Positions 1 to 5,886 of a stretch of 6,779 nucleotides of DNA are shown here, one piece after another. The stretch lies in assembly GCA_036274645.1 (NCBI GenBank), contig DASUFH010000318.1, positions 1 to 6,779 of the forward strand, in the 5' to 3' direction. Under the pieces are notes generated by a model. That model saw only the letters and a list, made by a program, of their open reading frames with translations, was not told the DNA's origin and did no database searches. Origin of the DNA: DASUFH01 sp036274645 (GTDB lineage Bacteria > Acidobacteriota > Terriglobia > 20CM-2-55-15). Made by a program: the position numbers and the translations under genes. Position 1 is the stretch's first letter; the number at the start of each line of letters is the position of its first letter.

Positions 1-1034
1 CTGTGGCTGCGCCGGACGTGAACTCTTTCGATGAGGCCACCGCGAACTGCGCGCCGGAGGAACGCGCCAAACGGGTCGGGGTGGCGTGTCGTCTGGCCGC
101 CGAATCCGGCTACATCGCCGCGGGCTCCATGACGACCGGCAGTTCCGAAATCCTGGTGGCCAATTCCCGCGGCGTCTGGGCGCGCCGCCGGTCTTCCATC
201 GCCGATGGATCGACCGTGGTCATGAGCCCGTCATCATCCGGATGGGCGCAATCTTCAGGGTGGCGTCTCGATTCCGTGGATTGGGCGGAACTGGGCGCCG
301 AAGCCGTACACAAAGCGCGGCTCGGCCGGAACCCCGGCGAGATCGAGCCGGGAACCTATCGCGTAATTCTCGATCCGTACGCGTCCGCGGACCTTCTCGA
401 GATGCTTTCCGAGGGCATGGGCGCGCTGGCGTTCGAAGAGGAACGGTCGTGGCTGGCCGGGCGGATCGGCCAGAAACTCATGGCGGACGCCGTGACCATT
501 GTCGACAACGGGCTGGACCCGGGAGGAATTCCGTCGACGTTCGATTATGAAGGCGCGCCCCGCCAGGTCGTGCGCGTCGTTGATCATGGTGTCGCCGTGA
601 GTCCGGTCTACGATTCGCTGACAGCAGCCCGCGCGGGAAGGGCGTCTACGGGCCATGCAACAGCGCCCACAGCCACTGAACGGCCCGGTCCAGCGCCCGC
701 CAACCTCTTCCTCGAGCCCGGATCGTCTAACGTGGATGCGATGATCCGGTCTACTTCCGAAGGCCTGTATATCACGCGCTTCTGGTATACACGTATAACG
801 CATCCACGAGATGTCGTGGTTACAGGCATGACGCGGGATGGTACATTCATCATTCGGGACGGTGTTATTGCGGGCGCTGTCAAGTCACTGCGATTCACGC
901 AATCGTATCTGGATGCGTTGCGCTCCACCGAAGCGGTCGGGAGCAGAGTCCGAGTCCTGCGCTGGGGAAGCGGCGCGTTCGTGGCGCCCGCGCTGAAACT
1001 GGGAGCGTTCCGGTTTTCCAGCGCGACGCGTTGA
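1..1034 (+). CDS. pmbA: TldD/PmbA family protein, TldE-like subunit (5' end outside window)
   Basis: This is the C-terminal 343 residues of a TldD/PmbA family protein. The reading frame is open to the window edge (first full codon at 3), and family members run about 430-480 residues, so roughly the first 100 residues are missing. Seen directly: the 'STGHA' stretch (about residues 215-219), 'NLFLEPG' (234-240), 'THPRDVVVTGMTRDGTF' (266-282) and 'LRFTQSYLDALR' (296-307), all typical of this family. TldD carries a zinc-binding HExxxH helix. Here the corresponding helix (about 131-155, 'EMLSEGMGALAFEEE') has no histidines, so this is the non-catalytic TldE/PmbA-type partner. In E. coli the TldD-TldE heterodimer degrades unfolded peptides and matures microcin B17 and CcdA-type substrates in the cytoplasm. 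The catalytic tldD is probably just upstream, outside the window. The GTG at codon 1 is not the real start. Family assignment is firm; the subunit type is inferred from the missing motif. Confidence 0.9.
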   Translation, partial: VAAPDVNSFDEATANCAPEERAKRVGVACRLAAESGYIAAGSMTTGSSEILVANSRGVWARRRSSIADGSTVVMSPSSSGWAQSSGWRLDSVDWAELGAEAVHKARLGRNPGEIEPGTYRVILDPYASADLLEMLSEGMGALAFEEERSWLAGRIGQKLMADAVTIVDNGLDPGGIPSTFDYEGAPRQVVRVVDHGVAVSPVYDSLTAARAGRASTGHATAPTATERPGPAPANLFLEPGSSNVDAMIRSTSEGLYITRFWYTRITHPRDVVVTGMTRDGTFIIRDGVIAGAVKSLRFTQSYLDALRSTEAVGSRVRVLRWGSGAFVAPALKLGAFRFSSATR

Positions 1035-1053
1035 GATTCAGTGAGGTGAAGGA

Positions 1054-1914
1054 ATGCATATCGCCCTGATGCCATTGACGGTGTTGACGGCGTTGCTGGC
1101 GTTTTCCAATTCGATCGCGGTTCCGCAGGGAAGCGCGTTCGAGTTGAAGGTTCCGCACGTCGACGGCATTCAGAAAGTCACCGCGACCTGGCAGAAGAAG
1201 GAAGTGCCTCTGGCGCGCCAGGATGACGTCTGGGTTGCCTTAATTGGTGTGGATCTCGATCTGAAGGCGGGGCCCTATACCGCGAAGGTCGACATCGCGC
1301 GGGACGGGAAAGTCACCCCGCAAACGATCAGCGTCGAGGTGACGCCCGTGCAGTTTCCCACCCGGGTTCTGGAGGTGGAGCCCAAATATGTGGATCCGCC
1401 GGCGGAAGAGTTGAAGCGGATCAATCGCGAGGCGGAGGAACTGAACAAGATTCACCGGACGGTCACGCCCGAGAAGTTCTGGAGCGAATCGTTCCGGGCG
1501 CCGCTGGATGGAGCGGTGCAGGCTTCCAGTTTCGGCGCGCGCAGCATTTTTAACGGGCAGGCGCGCTCGCCGCACGCCGGAGCGGATTTACGGGCCGCGT
1601 CGGGGACAAAGGTGCTGGCCGCCAATCGTGGCCGTGTCGTGCTGGCCAGGGATTTGTATTTCACGGGGAATACGGTCGTGATCGATCATGGACTGGGTGT
1701 GTACTCCCTGTACGCGCATCTGTCGCGCATCGATGTGAAGGTTGGCGCGGTGGTGGAAAAATCGCAGCTGCTCGGGCTTTCCGGCGCAACCGGCCGCGTG
1801 ACCGGCCCGCATCTGCACTGGGGCTTCAAAGCCCAGGACTCGCGGGTGGACCCGTTTTCGCTCGTCGGCATCGAAGAGCACGTTGTGGTTCTGGAAATTT
1901 CGCAAAGCAGGTGA
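1054..1914 (+). CDS. Secreted M23 family (LytM-type) zinc metallopeptidase
   Basis: A 286-residue M23 peptidase, probably acting on peptidoglycan cross-links or stem peptides outside the inner membrane. Residues 1-22 form a hydrophobic N-terminal segment with only a weak positive charge, read as a signal peptide or anchor. Residues about 24-98 look like an Ig-like or beta-rich domain. A charged helical linker follows (about 115-140, rich in E, K and R). The C-terminal M23 domain spans about 148-272. Expected zinc ligands are H174 and D178 (in 'SPHAGADL') and H255 in 'GPHLHWG' (251-257). H222 ('YAHL') and H253 fit the usual catalytic histidines, so all key residues are present and the enzyme should be active. 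The ATG start is supported by GAGGTGA at 1043-1049, four bases upstream. The gene begins 19 bases after the upstream stop and ends 9 bases before the next start, consistent with an operon. The exact bond cleaved cannot be told from sequence. Confidence 0.93.
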   Translation: MHIALMPLTVLTALLAFSNSIAVPQGSAFELKVPHVDGIQKVTATWQKKEVPLARQDDVWVALIGVDLDLKAGPYTAKVDIARDGKVTPQTISVEVTPVQFPTRVLEVEPKYVDPPAEELKRINREAEELNKIHRTVTPEKFWSESFRAPLDGAVQASSFGARSIFNGQARSPHAGADLRAASGTKVLAANRGRVVLARDLYFTGNTVVIDHGLGVYSLYAHLSRIDVKVGAVVEKSQLLGLSGATGRVTGPHLHWGFKAQDSRVDPFSLVGIEEHVVVLEISQSR

Positions 1915-1923
1915 TGGTTCGAT

Positions 1924-2652
1924 ATGTTTGATTTTTTTCGACGGGGAAGCCAGCCGTCGCCCAGGCAGATTGAGAAGCTGGTGAAGCGGCTGGTGGAGCC
2001 GGTCGGGGAGGATGGTCCCCGCATCGAAGCCGCTGAACGGCTCGCCGACATGAACACGCCCGAGGCGACGTACGCCCTGGCCAAGCGTTTCACGATTTCC
2101 AGCAAGGTCATCACGCAGGACATCGAGGAGAAGCGCATGGTCACGCGCATGCTGACGGAGAAGGGCGCCGACGCGGTGGATCCGTTGCTGCGTTTCATCA
2201 AGTCCAACCCCCAGGTGGACTGGCCGATGCAGGCTCTGTCGAACATTCTTCCGCCTCAGGAACTCACGCCGAAGCTGGTCGCCGTGCTCGAAGATGTGGC
2301 GCAGAATCCATTTACGTCTCCCGAACACCGGGCCGGGCTGATCAAGGCCATGCACGGGCATGTCACTCCGGAAATCGGCGCCACTCTCAAGAAGTCGCTT
2401 TATGACGACGATGACGACGTCCGCATTACCGCCGTCGAGGCGATTGAAGAACTGGGCGATGAGGCCCGTGAACCGCTGCTCGAGGCGTTTGTCGACGCGG
2501 ACGATCGTCCCCGCATCCGTATCGCCATTGCGGAGGTGTTTGCCCGCAAGGAATGGCCGGTGAAGGGACATCGCCCCACGGTTGAAGCGAACCTGCCGAA
2601 CGGCTTTCACCTGAACGCCAAGGGCGTCATCCGCCGCCGCGGAACCGAATAA
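1924..2652 (+). CDS. HEAT-repeat protein of unknown function
   Basis: A 242-residue, apparently cytoplasmic protein with no signal peptide or membrane segment. It is almost entirely alpha-helical with HEAT-like repeats. The clearest is about residues 152-189, where an acidic run (D161-D165) precedes 'VRITAVEAIEELGDEA', a classic HEAT B-helix pattern. Others fit at about 33-57 ('RIEAAERLADMNTPEA'), 75-122 and 193-210. The C-terminus ends in a basic tail ('GVIRRRG', 234-240) after a conserved-looking 'LPNGFHLNAKG'. HEAT solenoids usually serve as protein-binding scaffolds, and nothing points to catalysis. The start is supported by AGGTGAT at 1909-1915, which overlaps the stop of the M23 gene, so translational coupling is likely. 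The fold call is confident; the partner and role are unknown. Confidence 0.85.
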   Translation: MFDFFRRGSQPSPRQIEKLVKRLVEPVGEDGPRIEAAERLADMNTPEATYALAKRFTISSKVITQDIEEKRMVTRMLTEKGADAVDPLLRFIKSNPQVDWPMQALSNILPPQELTPKLVAVLEDVAQNPFTSPEHRAGLIKAMHGHVTPEIGATLKKSLYDDDDDVRITAVEAIEELGDEAREPLLEAFVDADDRPRIRIAIAEVFARKEWPVKGHRPTVEANLPNGFHLNAKGVIRRRGTE

Positions 2653-2655
2653 GGA
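2651..2655 (+). promoter_or_regulatory. Ribosome binding site supporting a TTG start
   Basis: AAGGA lies 8 bases upstream of TTG at 2664 and overlaps the TAA stop of the HEAT-repeat gene. The reading frame has no ATG near this position, and the hydrophobic first helix begins within a few codons of the TTG, so this site fixes the start. Overlap of stop and ribosome binding site suggests translational coupling. Confidence 0.6.
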
Positions 2656-2663
2656 TCCCCCTT

Positions 2664-3215
2664 TTGTCACGGCAACGGCAGTGGGCCCTACTTTGCATCG
2701 GAGTATGGCTCACCGGCACGATCGCGCTGGCGGTGGTCGTAACCGGAAATTTTTATGCGATCGACCGCCTTCTTGCACATTCGCCGAACCCCGCCTTCAG
2801 GGAAGCGATCGAAAAGCTGGGCCCCGGCTTCGGTCATGACCTGCTCCAGTATCTGTCTGCGGAGATGAGCCGGTTGTATCTTCAGTGGTGGAACCTGCTG
2901 CAGATGCTTCTGGCCAGCCTGGCCCTCTATTTTCTTCGCCCTCTGGGGCAGGGGAATCGAGCGGGCTGGTACGTGGTGGGCATGTTTTCCGTGACGTTGT
3001 TTCTGACGCTTGTGCTCACGCCGCCAATGGTCCGCATCGGCAGGGATCTGGACTTTGTTCCTCGAGATCCGGTCCCACACGATCTGCGTACCCTCGGCCT
3101 GCTTAACGCGGCCTATTCGGTCTTCACGCTGGTCAACCTCATTCTTGGCGCGCTGACGATCCGTGAACTCCGTTCGGACGGAGAACCGGTTGAGGAAGGC
3201 GCAAGCCATGGCTGA
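2664..3215 (+). CDS. Four-helix inner membrane protein resembling DUF4149
   Basis: A 183-residue integral membrane protein. Four hydrophobic segments are visible at about residues 8-29, 72-92, 101-121 and 143-166. A soluble loop of about 40 residues lies between helices 1 and 2, and a shorter one containing 'TPPMVRIGRDLDF' (119-131) lies between helices 3 and 4. The layout (a first helix with a Gly/Ala/Val-rich face ending in 'NFYAID', then a 'TPP-R' stretch after helix 3 and an 'LNAAYSV' helix near the end) resembles DUF4149 proteins. I recognise this only as a resemblance. Translation starts at TTG, supported by AAGGA eight bases upstream. The 3' end overlaps the next gene by 8 bases, so the two are probably coupled and may act together in the membrane. 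No catalytic motif is visible and the function is unknown. Confidence 0.8.
   Translation: MSRQRQWALLCIGVWLTGTIALAVVVTGNFYAIDRLLAHSPNPAFREAIEKLGPGFGHDLLQYLSAEMSRLYLQWWNLLQMLLASLALYFLRPLGQGNRAGWYVVGMFSVTLFLTLVLTPPMVRIGRDLDFVPRDPVPHDLRTLGLLNAAYSVFTLVNLILGALTIRELRSDGEPVEEGASHG
3192..3199 (+). promoter_or_regulatory. Ribosome binding site choosing the ATG start at 3208
   Basis: GAGGAAGG sits 8 bases before the ATG at 3208, inside the 3' end of the preceding gene. The alternative in-frame GTG at 3163 has no comparable purine-rich sequence upstream. It would add a charged 15-residue extension overlapping the preceding gene by over 50 bases. The ATG is therefore preferred. Confidence 0.65.
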
Positions 3216-4230
3216 ACGCGCGAGATTTTCCCGGGCCGGCTGGCTGGCGCTTCCGGCGTTTGCGGCGTTGAGTTTCCTGGGCTCCTGGGCCCAGGTTTTT
3301 CCGCGGAGTTTCGTCGAGAATACGTATTCCCGCGGTATCTATCCGAAGATCGCCGCCCTCGCGGCACATTTTGCCGACGCCATTTCCTTTTCGTGGCTGG
3401 ATGTCTTTATTCCGATCGGACTGATTGCCCTGATTGCGGCCGTTCGGCTGAAACGATACCGGTTGCTGGCGAACGGTGTCGCGGCGCTGTATCTGTTTTT
3501 CTTCTGGTCGTGGGGGCTGAATTATCATCGTGAAGCGCTCGCCGACAAGCTGCCTTCCGATGTTTCCCGCACGGACGCAAAGGCCCTCGACACGTTCGCC
3601 CGAGAGATCGCGCGCAATCTCAATCGACTGTATCCGATCCAGCAGGCGCGTCCGCACGATGAGCAGGCGATCCGCGAGGAGGCCGTGCGCCGGGTCAGTC
3701 ACGTCACGGCAGTAATCGATGGGGCCGAGTGGCGCGGATCGAGCCGCATCAAACACTCCGTCATTGCCAATCCGTGGTTTCACGCCGCCAGCATCGACGG
3801 GGTGTTCAATCTCTTCGCGCATGAGCCGGTCGTCAGCGACACCCTGCTCGACTTCGAGCAGCCGTTTGCCATGACTCATGAACTGGGCCACGTATACGGG
3901 TACGCGGGAGAGGGCGACGCCAATCTGATCGCGGTCCTGGCCACGCTGATGTCTTCGGATCCGCGGATGCAGTACAGCGGATGGATCAATTTATGGTTCT
4001 ACGCGCGGACTCCGAAGCTGGATGCCCTGCTCGACCCGGGGCCCCGGCAGGACATGGAGCGGATGTTCAACCGTCTTCGCTCCGAGCGGATCCGCTGGCT
4101 GAGCGCGCTCCAGACGGCAATCCTGGACTGGTACCTCAAATCGAACGCGGTTCATGAAGGCGTGCAAAGCTACGATCAGGTGGTTGTCCTTGCCGCCTCG
4201 ACCCAGCCCTACTGGGATCGCTACCGGTAG
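3208..4230 (+). CDS. DUF3810-like membrane-anchored putative zinc metallopeptidase
   Basis: A 340-residue protein with three predicted membrane helices near the N-terminus (about residues 11-30, 62-79 and 87-106) and a large soluble C-terminal part. It carries a zinc-peptidase type HExxH at 224-228 (HELGH), followed by 'GYAGEGDANLIAVLA' and 'SSDPRMQYSGW' (249-259). The order 'PWFHAASIDGVF' (189-200), HExxH, then 'x-AN' and 'YSGW', is what I recall of the DUF3810 family. Family members usually read 'EDEAN' after the HExxH; here it is 'EGDAN', leaving E235 or D237 as candidate third zinc ligand. HExxH indicates a probable gluzincin-like peptidase, but no substrate is known. It is the last gene of the operon, overlapping the DUF4149-like gene by 8 bases. 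The start is set by GAGGAAGG at 3192-3199. Family call fairly confident; enzymatic activity inferred. Confidence 0.83.
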   Translation: MAERARFSRAGWLALPAFAALSFLGSWAQVFPRSFVENTYSRGIYPKIAALAAHFADAISFSWLDVFIPIGLIALIAAVRLKRYRLLANGVAALYLFFFWSWGLNYHREALADKLPSDVSRTDAKALDTFAREIARNLNRLYPIQQARPHDEQAIREEAVRRVSHVTAVIDGAEWRGSSRIKHSVIANPWFHAASIDGVFNLFAHEPVVSDTLLDFEQPFAMTHELGHVYGYAGEGDANLIAVLATLMSSDPRMQYSGWINLWFYARTPKLDALLDPGPRQDMERMFNRLRSERIRWLSALQTAILDWYLKSNAVHEGVQSYDQVVVLAASTQPYWDRYR

Positions 4231-4239
4231 GGTCTTCCC

Positions 4240-4358
4240 GGGGAAATTAGGGACAGAGAGGAATTACCCCTGATAATTCGCTTGGAAAGATCTTGAGTCT
4301 TTAAGGATTCCTCCAAGCGAATTATCAGGGGTAATTCCTCTCTGTCCCTAATTTCCCC
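4240..4358. repeat. REPIN-like element: perfect 47-base inverted repeat with 25-base spacer
   Basis: The left arm (4240-4286) and right arm (4312-4358) are exact reverse complements over 47 bases, with spacer 4287-4311. Pairing fails immediately outside the arms. Each arm has its own internal palindromes. GGGGAAATT (4240-4248) pairs with AATTACCCC (4262-4270) with one mismatch and a 13-base loop. GAATTA (4261-4266) pairs with TAATTC (4274-4279) around seven bases. The right arm mirrors both. An inverted doublet of hairpin-forming units is the REPIN layout, a non-autonomous element class moved by REP-associated (IS200-like) transposases. The arms are about 47% G+C, below the surrounding genes. 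No transposase is visible in the window. As RNA from either strand the whole element would fold into one very long hairpin, which could stabilise mRNA ends or attenuate read-through, but there is no T-tract for a standard intrinsic terminator. The structure is certain; the REPIN class is inferred. Confidence 0.85.
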
Positions 4359-4428
4359 AATCCTTCCCTGCTTGTATTCACTTCAGGCGTGGGGTACCTT
4401 ACCCAATCGTTTTTCCAGTCGAGGGACC

Positions 4429-5850
4429 ATGACAACACCGGCAACCAAGATGGCGCCTGGCCGTTTGACCCCGCTTCAGTGGGTCATTTGTGTCATCGCC
4501 GTGATCGGTTTTGCGTTTGACACCTACGAGATCCTGATGTTGCCGCTGGTTTTGCCGCCCGCCCTGATGGAACTGGTCGGCGCGGCGCCGGGCTCTCCCG
4601 TCTTCCAGATGTGGGTGGGCCGGATGTTTTTCGTCCCGGCGATTGCGGGCGGCATCTTCGGGTTGTTGGGCGGATATCTGACCGACCGCTGGGGTCGCCG
4701 GCGTGTGCTCACATACAGCATTCTGCTGTATGCGTTCGGCGCCTTTACTTCCGGTTTCTCCACTTCGATCGAGATGCTGCTGGTGTTGCGGTGCCTGGTG
4801 TTCATCGGTGTCAGCGTGGAATTCGTTGCCGCGGTGGCCTGGCTGGCGGAGCTGTTTCCTGAGGGAAAACGGCGGGAAAAAGTGCTGGGATACACGCAGG
4901 CGTTTTCCTCGTTCGGCGGGGTCATGGTTGCGACGGCCAACGCGATGCTGATCAAGTGGGCGGCGGTGTTGCCGGCGATCGGCGTTGCGGCGTCCCATGC
5001 TCCGTGGCGATACACGTTGATGTCGGGTGTGATTCCGGCCATCCCGCTGCTGTTCATCCGGCCGTTCCTGCCGGAATCTCCGGTCTGGCGGGAGAAGCGC
5101 GCCGCGGGAACATTGAAACGTCCCAGCATTGCCGCGCTGTTTACGCCGGAGTTCCGCCGGGTCACGATCATATCCACCATCATGGTGGCGATGGCGTATG
5201 GCGCGGCGTTCGGCGCGATCCAGCAGTTGCCCCAGATCATTCGCGGTCTGGACGACGTCAAATCGCTGGCTCAGCAAGCCATCGACACGCAGTCGGCGAA
5301 CGCGCCCCAGCCATTGGACGACGCCGTCAAGCGGGGAATCGGCGATCGCGCGATGCAGGCGCAGGCCGCGGCGGTCAGCCAGTCCCAGGAGTTTGGTGGA
5401 CTGGTTGGCCGGGTGATCCTGGCGTTGCTGGTGGTGGCGATTGCGAGCCGCCGGAGGCTGGTCCGGCTGTTCCAGATTCCCGGTCTGATCGCGATGCCGG
5501 TGGTCTTCGGCATTCTGGGAACGAGCAGTCTTAACGGGGTGTATTACGGCGCGTTCATTGCCGGACTGCTGACGGTGGGACAGTTCAGTTTCTGGGGAAA
5601 TTATCTGCCCCGCATGTATCCCGTCCATTTGAGGGGCACGGGAGAAAGCTTTGCGGCCAACATCGGCGGCCGCCTCTTCGGCACGTCGTTCGCCTTCATC
5701 ACGGCCCAGCTGGCGGTCACGTCCGACCGCGCCTATGCGCCCACCAAGCTGGCCCTGGTCGCGGCGGGGGTGGGCTTTTCGGTTTATCTGGTGGGCTTTA
5801 TCGCGTCGTTCTGGCTGCCGGAGCCCAGGGAAGAGGGCCTGCCCGAATAG
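4429..5850 (+). CDS. MFS transporter, sugar-porter/metabolite:H+ symporter type
   Basis: A 473-residue major facilitator superfamily permease with about 12 hydrophobic segments, normal for the family. Seen directly: motif A between helices 2 and 3 ('GGYLTDRWGRRR', 81-92), 'PESPVW' after helix 6 (215-220), and the second-half motif 'YPVHLRGTGESFAANIGGR' (397-415). This combination is typical of the sugar porter and aromatic acid/metabolite:H+ symporter branches, so a small organic solute moved by proton symport is likely. The substrate cannot be named. The helix 7-8 loop (about 272-322) is long, polar and Gln/Ala-rich and should face the periplasm. The start is uncertain: the ATG at 4429 has GAGGGA at 4421-4426, only 2 bases away. 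The next in-frame ATG at 4450 has no ribosome binding site, and a TTG at 4372 would add 19 polar residues of no clear merit. It is not part of the upstream operon, from which it is separated by 198 bases. Confidence 0.92.
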   Translation: MTTPATKMAPGRLTPLQWVICVIAVIGFAFDTYEILMLPLVLPPALMELVGAAPGSPVFQMWVGRMFFVPAIAGGIFGLLGGYLTDRWGRRRVLTYSILLYAFGAFTSGFSTSIEMLLVLRCLVFIGVSVEFVAAVAWLAELFPEGKRREKVLGYTQAFSSFGGVMVATANAMLIKWAAVLPAIGVAASHAPWRYTLMSGVIPAIPLLFIRPFLPESPVWREKRAAGTLKRPSIAALFTPEFRRVTIISTIMVAMAYGAAFGAIQQLPQIIRGLDDVKSLAQQAIDTQSANAPQPLDDAVKRGIGDRAMQAQAAAVSQSQEFGGLVGRVILALLVVAIASRRRLVRLFQIPGLIAMPVVFGILGTSSLNGVYYGAFIAGLLTVGQFSFWGNYLPRMYPVHLRGTGESFAANIGGRLFGTSFAFITAQLAVTSDRAYAPTKLALVAAGVGFSVYLVGFIASFWLPEPREEGLPE

Positions 5851-5871
5851 TTTCCAGCGGTTTCGTCCATT

Positions 5872-5886
5872 GCTGCCACGGGCAGC
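5872..5886. terminator. Possible weak bidirectional terminator hairpin
   Basis: GCTGCC and GGCAGC form a perfect 6-base stem with a 3-base loop between the converging MFS and TPR genes. The last base of the stem overlaps the TAG stop of the TPR gene (5886-5888). Neither strand has a following T-tract, so it is not a canonical intrinsic terminator. Position between convergent genes is the main support. Confidence 0.35.

Larger units (their letters stand above)
1..4230 (+). other. Probable five-gene operon
   Basis: Five same-strand genes (TldE-like, M23 peptidase, HEAT-repeat, DUF4149-like, DUF3810-like) are separated by 19, 9 and 11 bases and finally overlap by 8. Two ribosome binding sites overlap the preceding stop codon and one lies inside the preceding gene. 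No promoter-sized gap exists between them, so co-transcription from a promoter upstream of the window is likely. The operon ends before the inverted repeat at 4240-4358. Confidence 0.7.

Noticed and set aside
1588..2670. Long minus-strand open frame opposite the M23 and HEAT genes
   Set aside because: Its translation has no recognisable domain and is rich in Arg, His and Gly, as expected for the complement of high-GC coding DNA. The plus strand carries clear domains and ribosome binding sites across the same bases.
3139..3891. 250-codon minus-strand open frame opposite the DUF3810-like gene
   Set aside because: Same pattern of a shadow frame; it crosses the overlap of two well-supported plus-strand genes and shows no motif.
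4240..4358. Inverted repeat as an ordinary intrinsic terminator or as a one-unit CRISPR
   Set aside because: There is no T-tract after either arm and the stem is far longer than typical terminators. Two inverted arms with one spacer are not direct repeats, so CRISPR does not apply.
4234..4369. CTTCCC on both sides of the inverted repeat (4234-4239 and 4364-4369) as a target-site duplication
   Set aside because: It is only six bases, and the right copy is five bases away from the arm end while the left touches the arm. A chance match is likely, and REP-type elements do not normally duplicate the target.
4372..4400. Possible sigma-70 promoter for the MFS gene (TTGTAT, 17 bases, TACCTT)
   Set aside because: Each box matches only three of six consensus positions, which is close to chance. 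A promoter probably lies between 4359 and 4428 but cannot be placed.
4399..5628. 409-codon minus-strand open frame opposite the MFS gene
   Set aside because: The product would be extremely rich in Arg, His and Gln with no domain, and the plus-strand MFS motifs explain the region fully.
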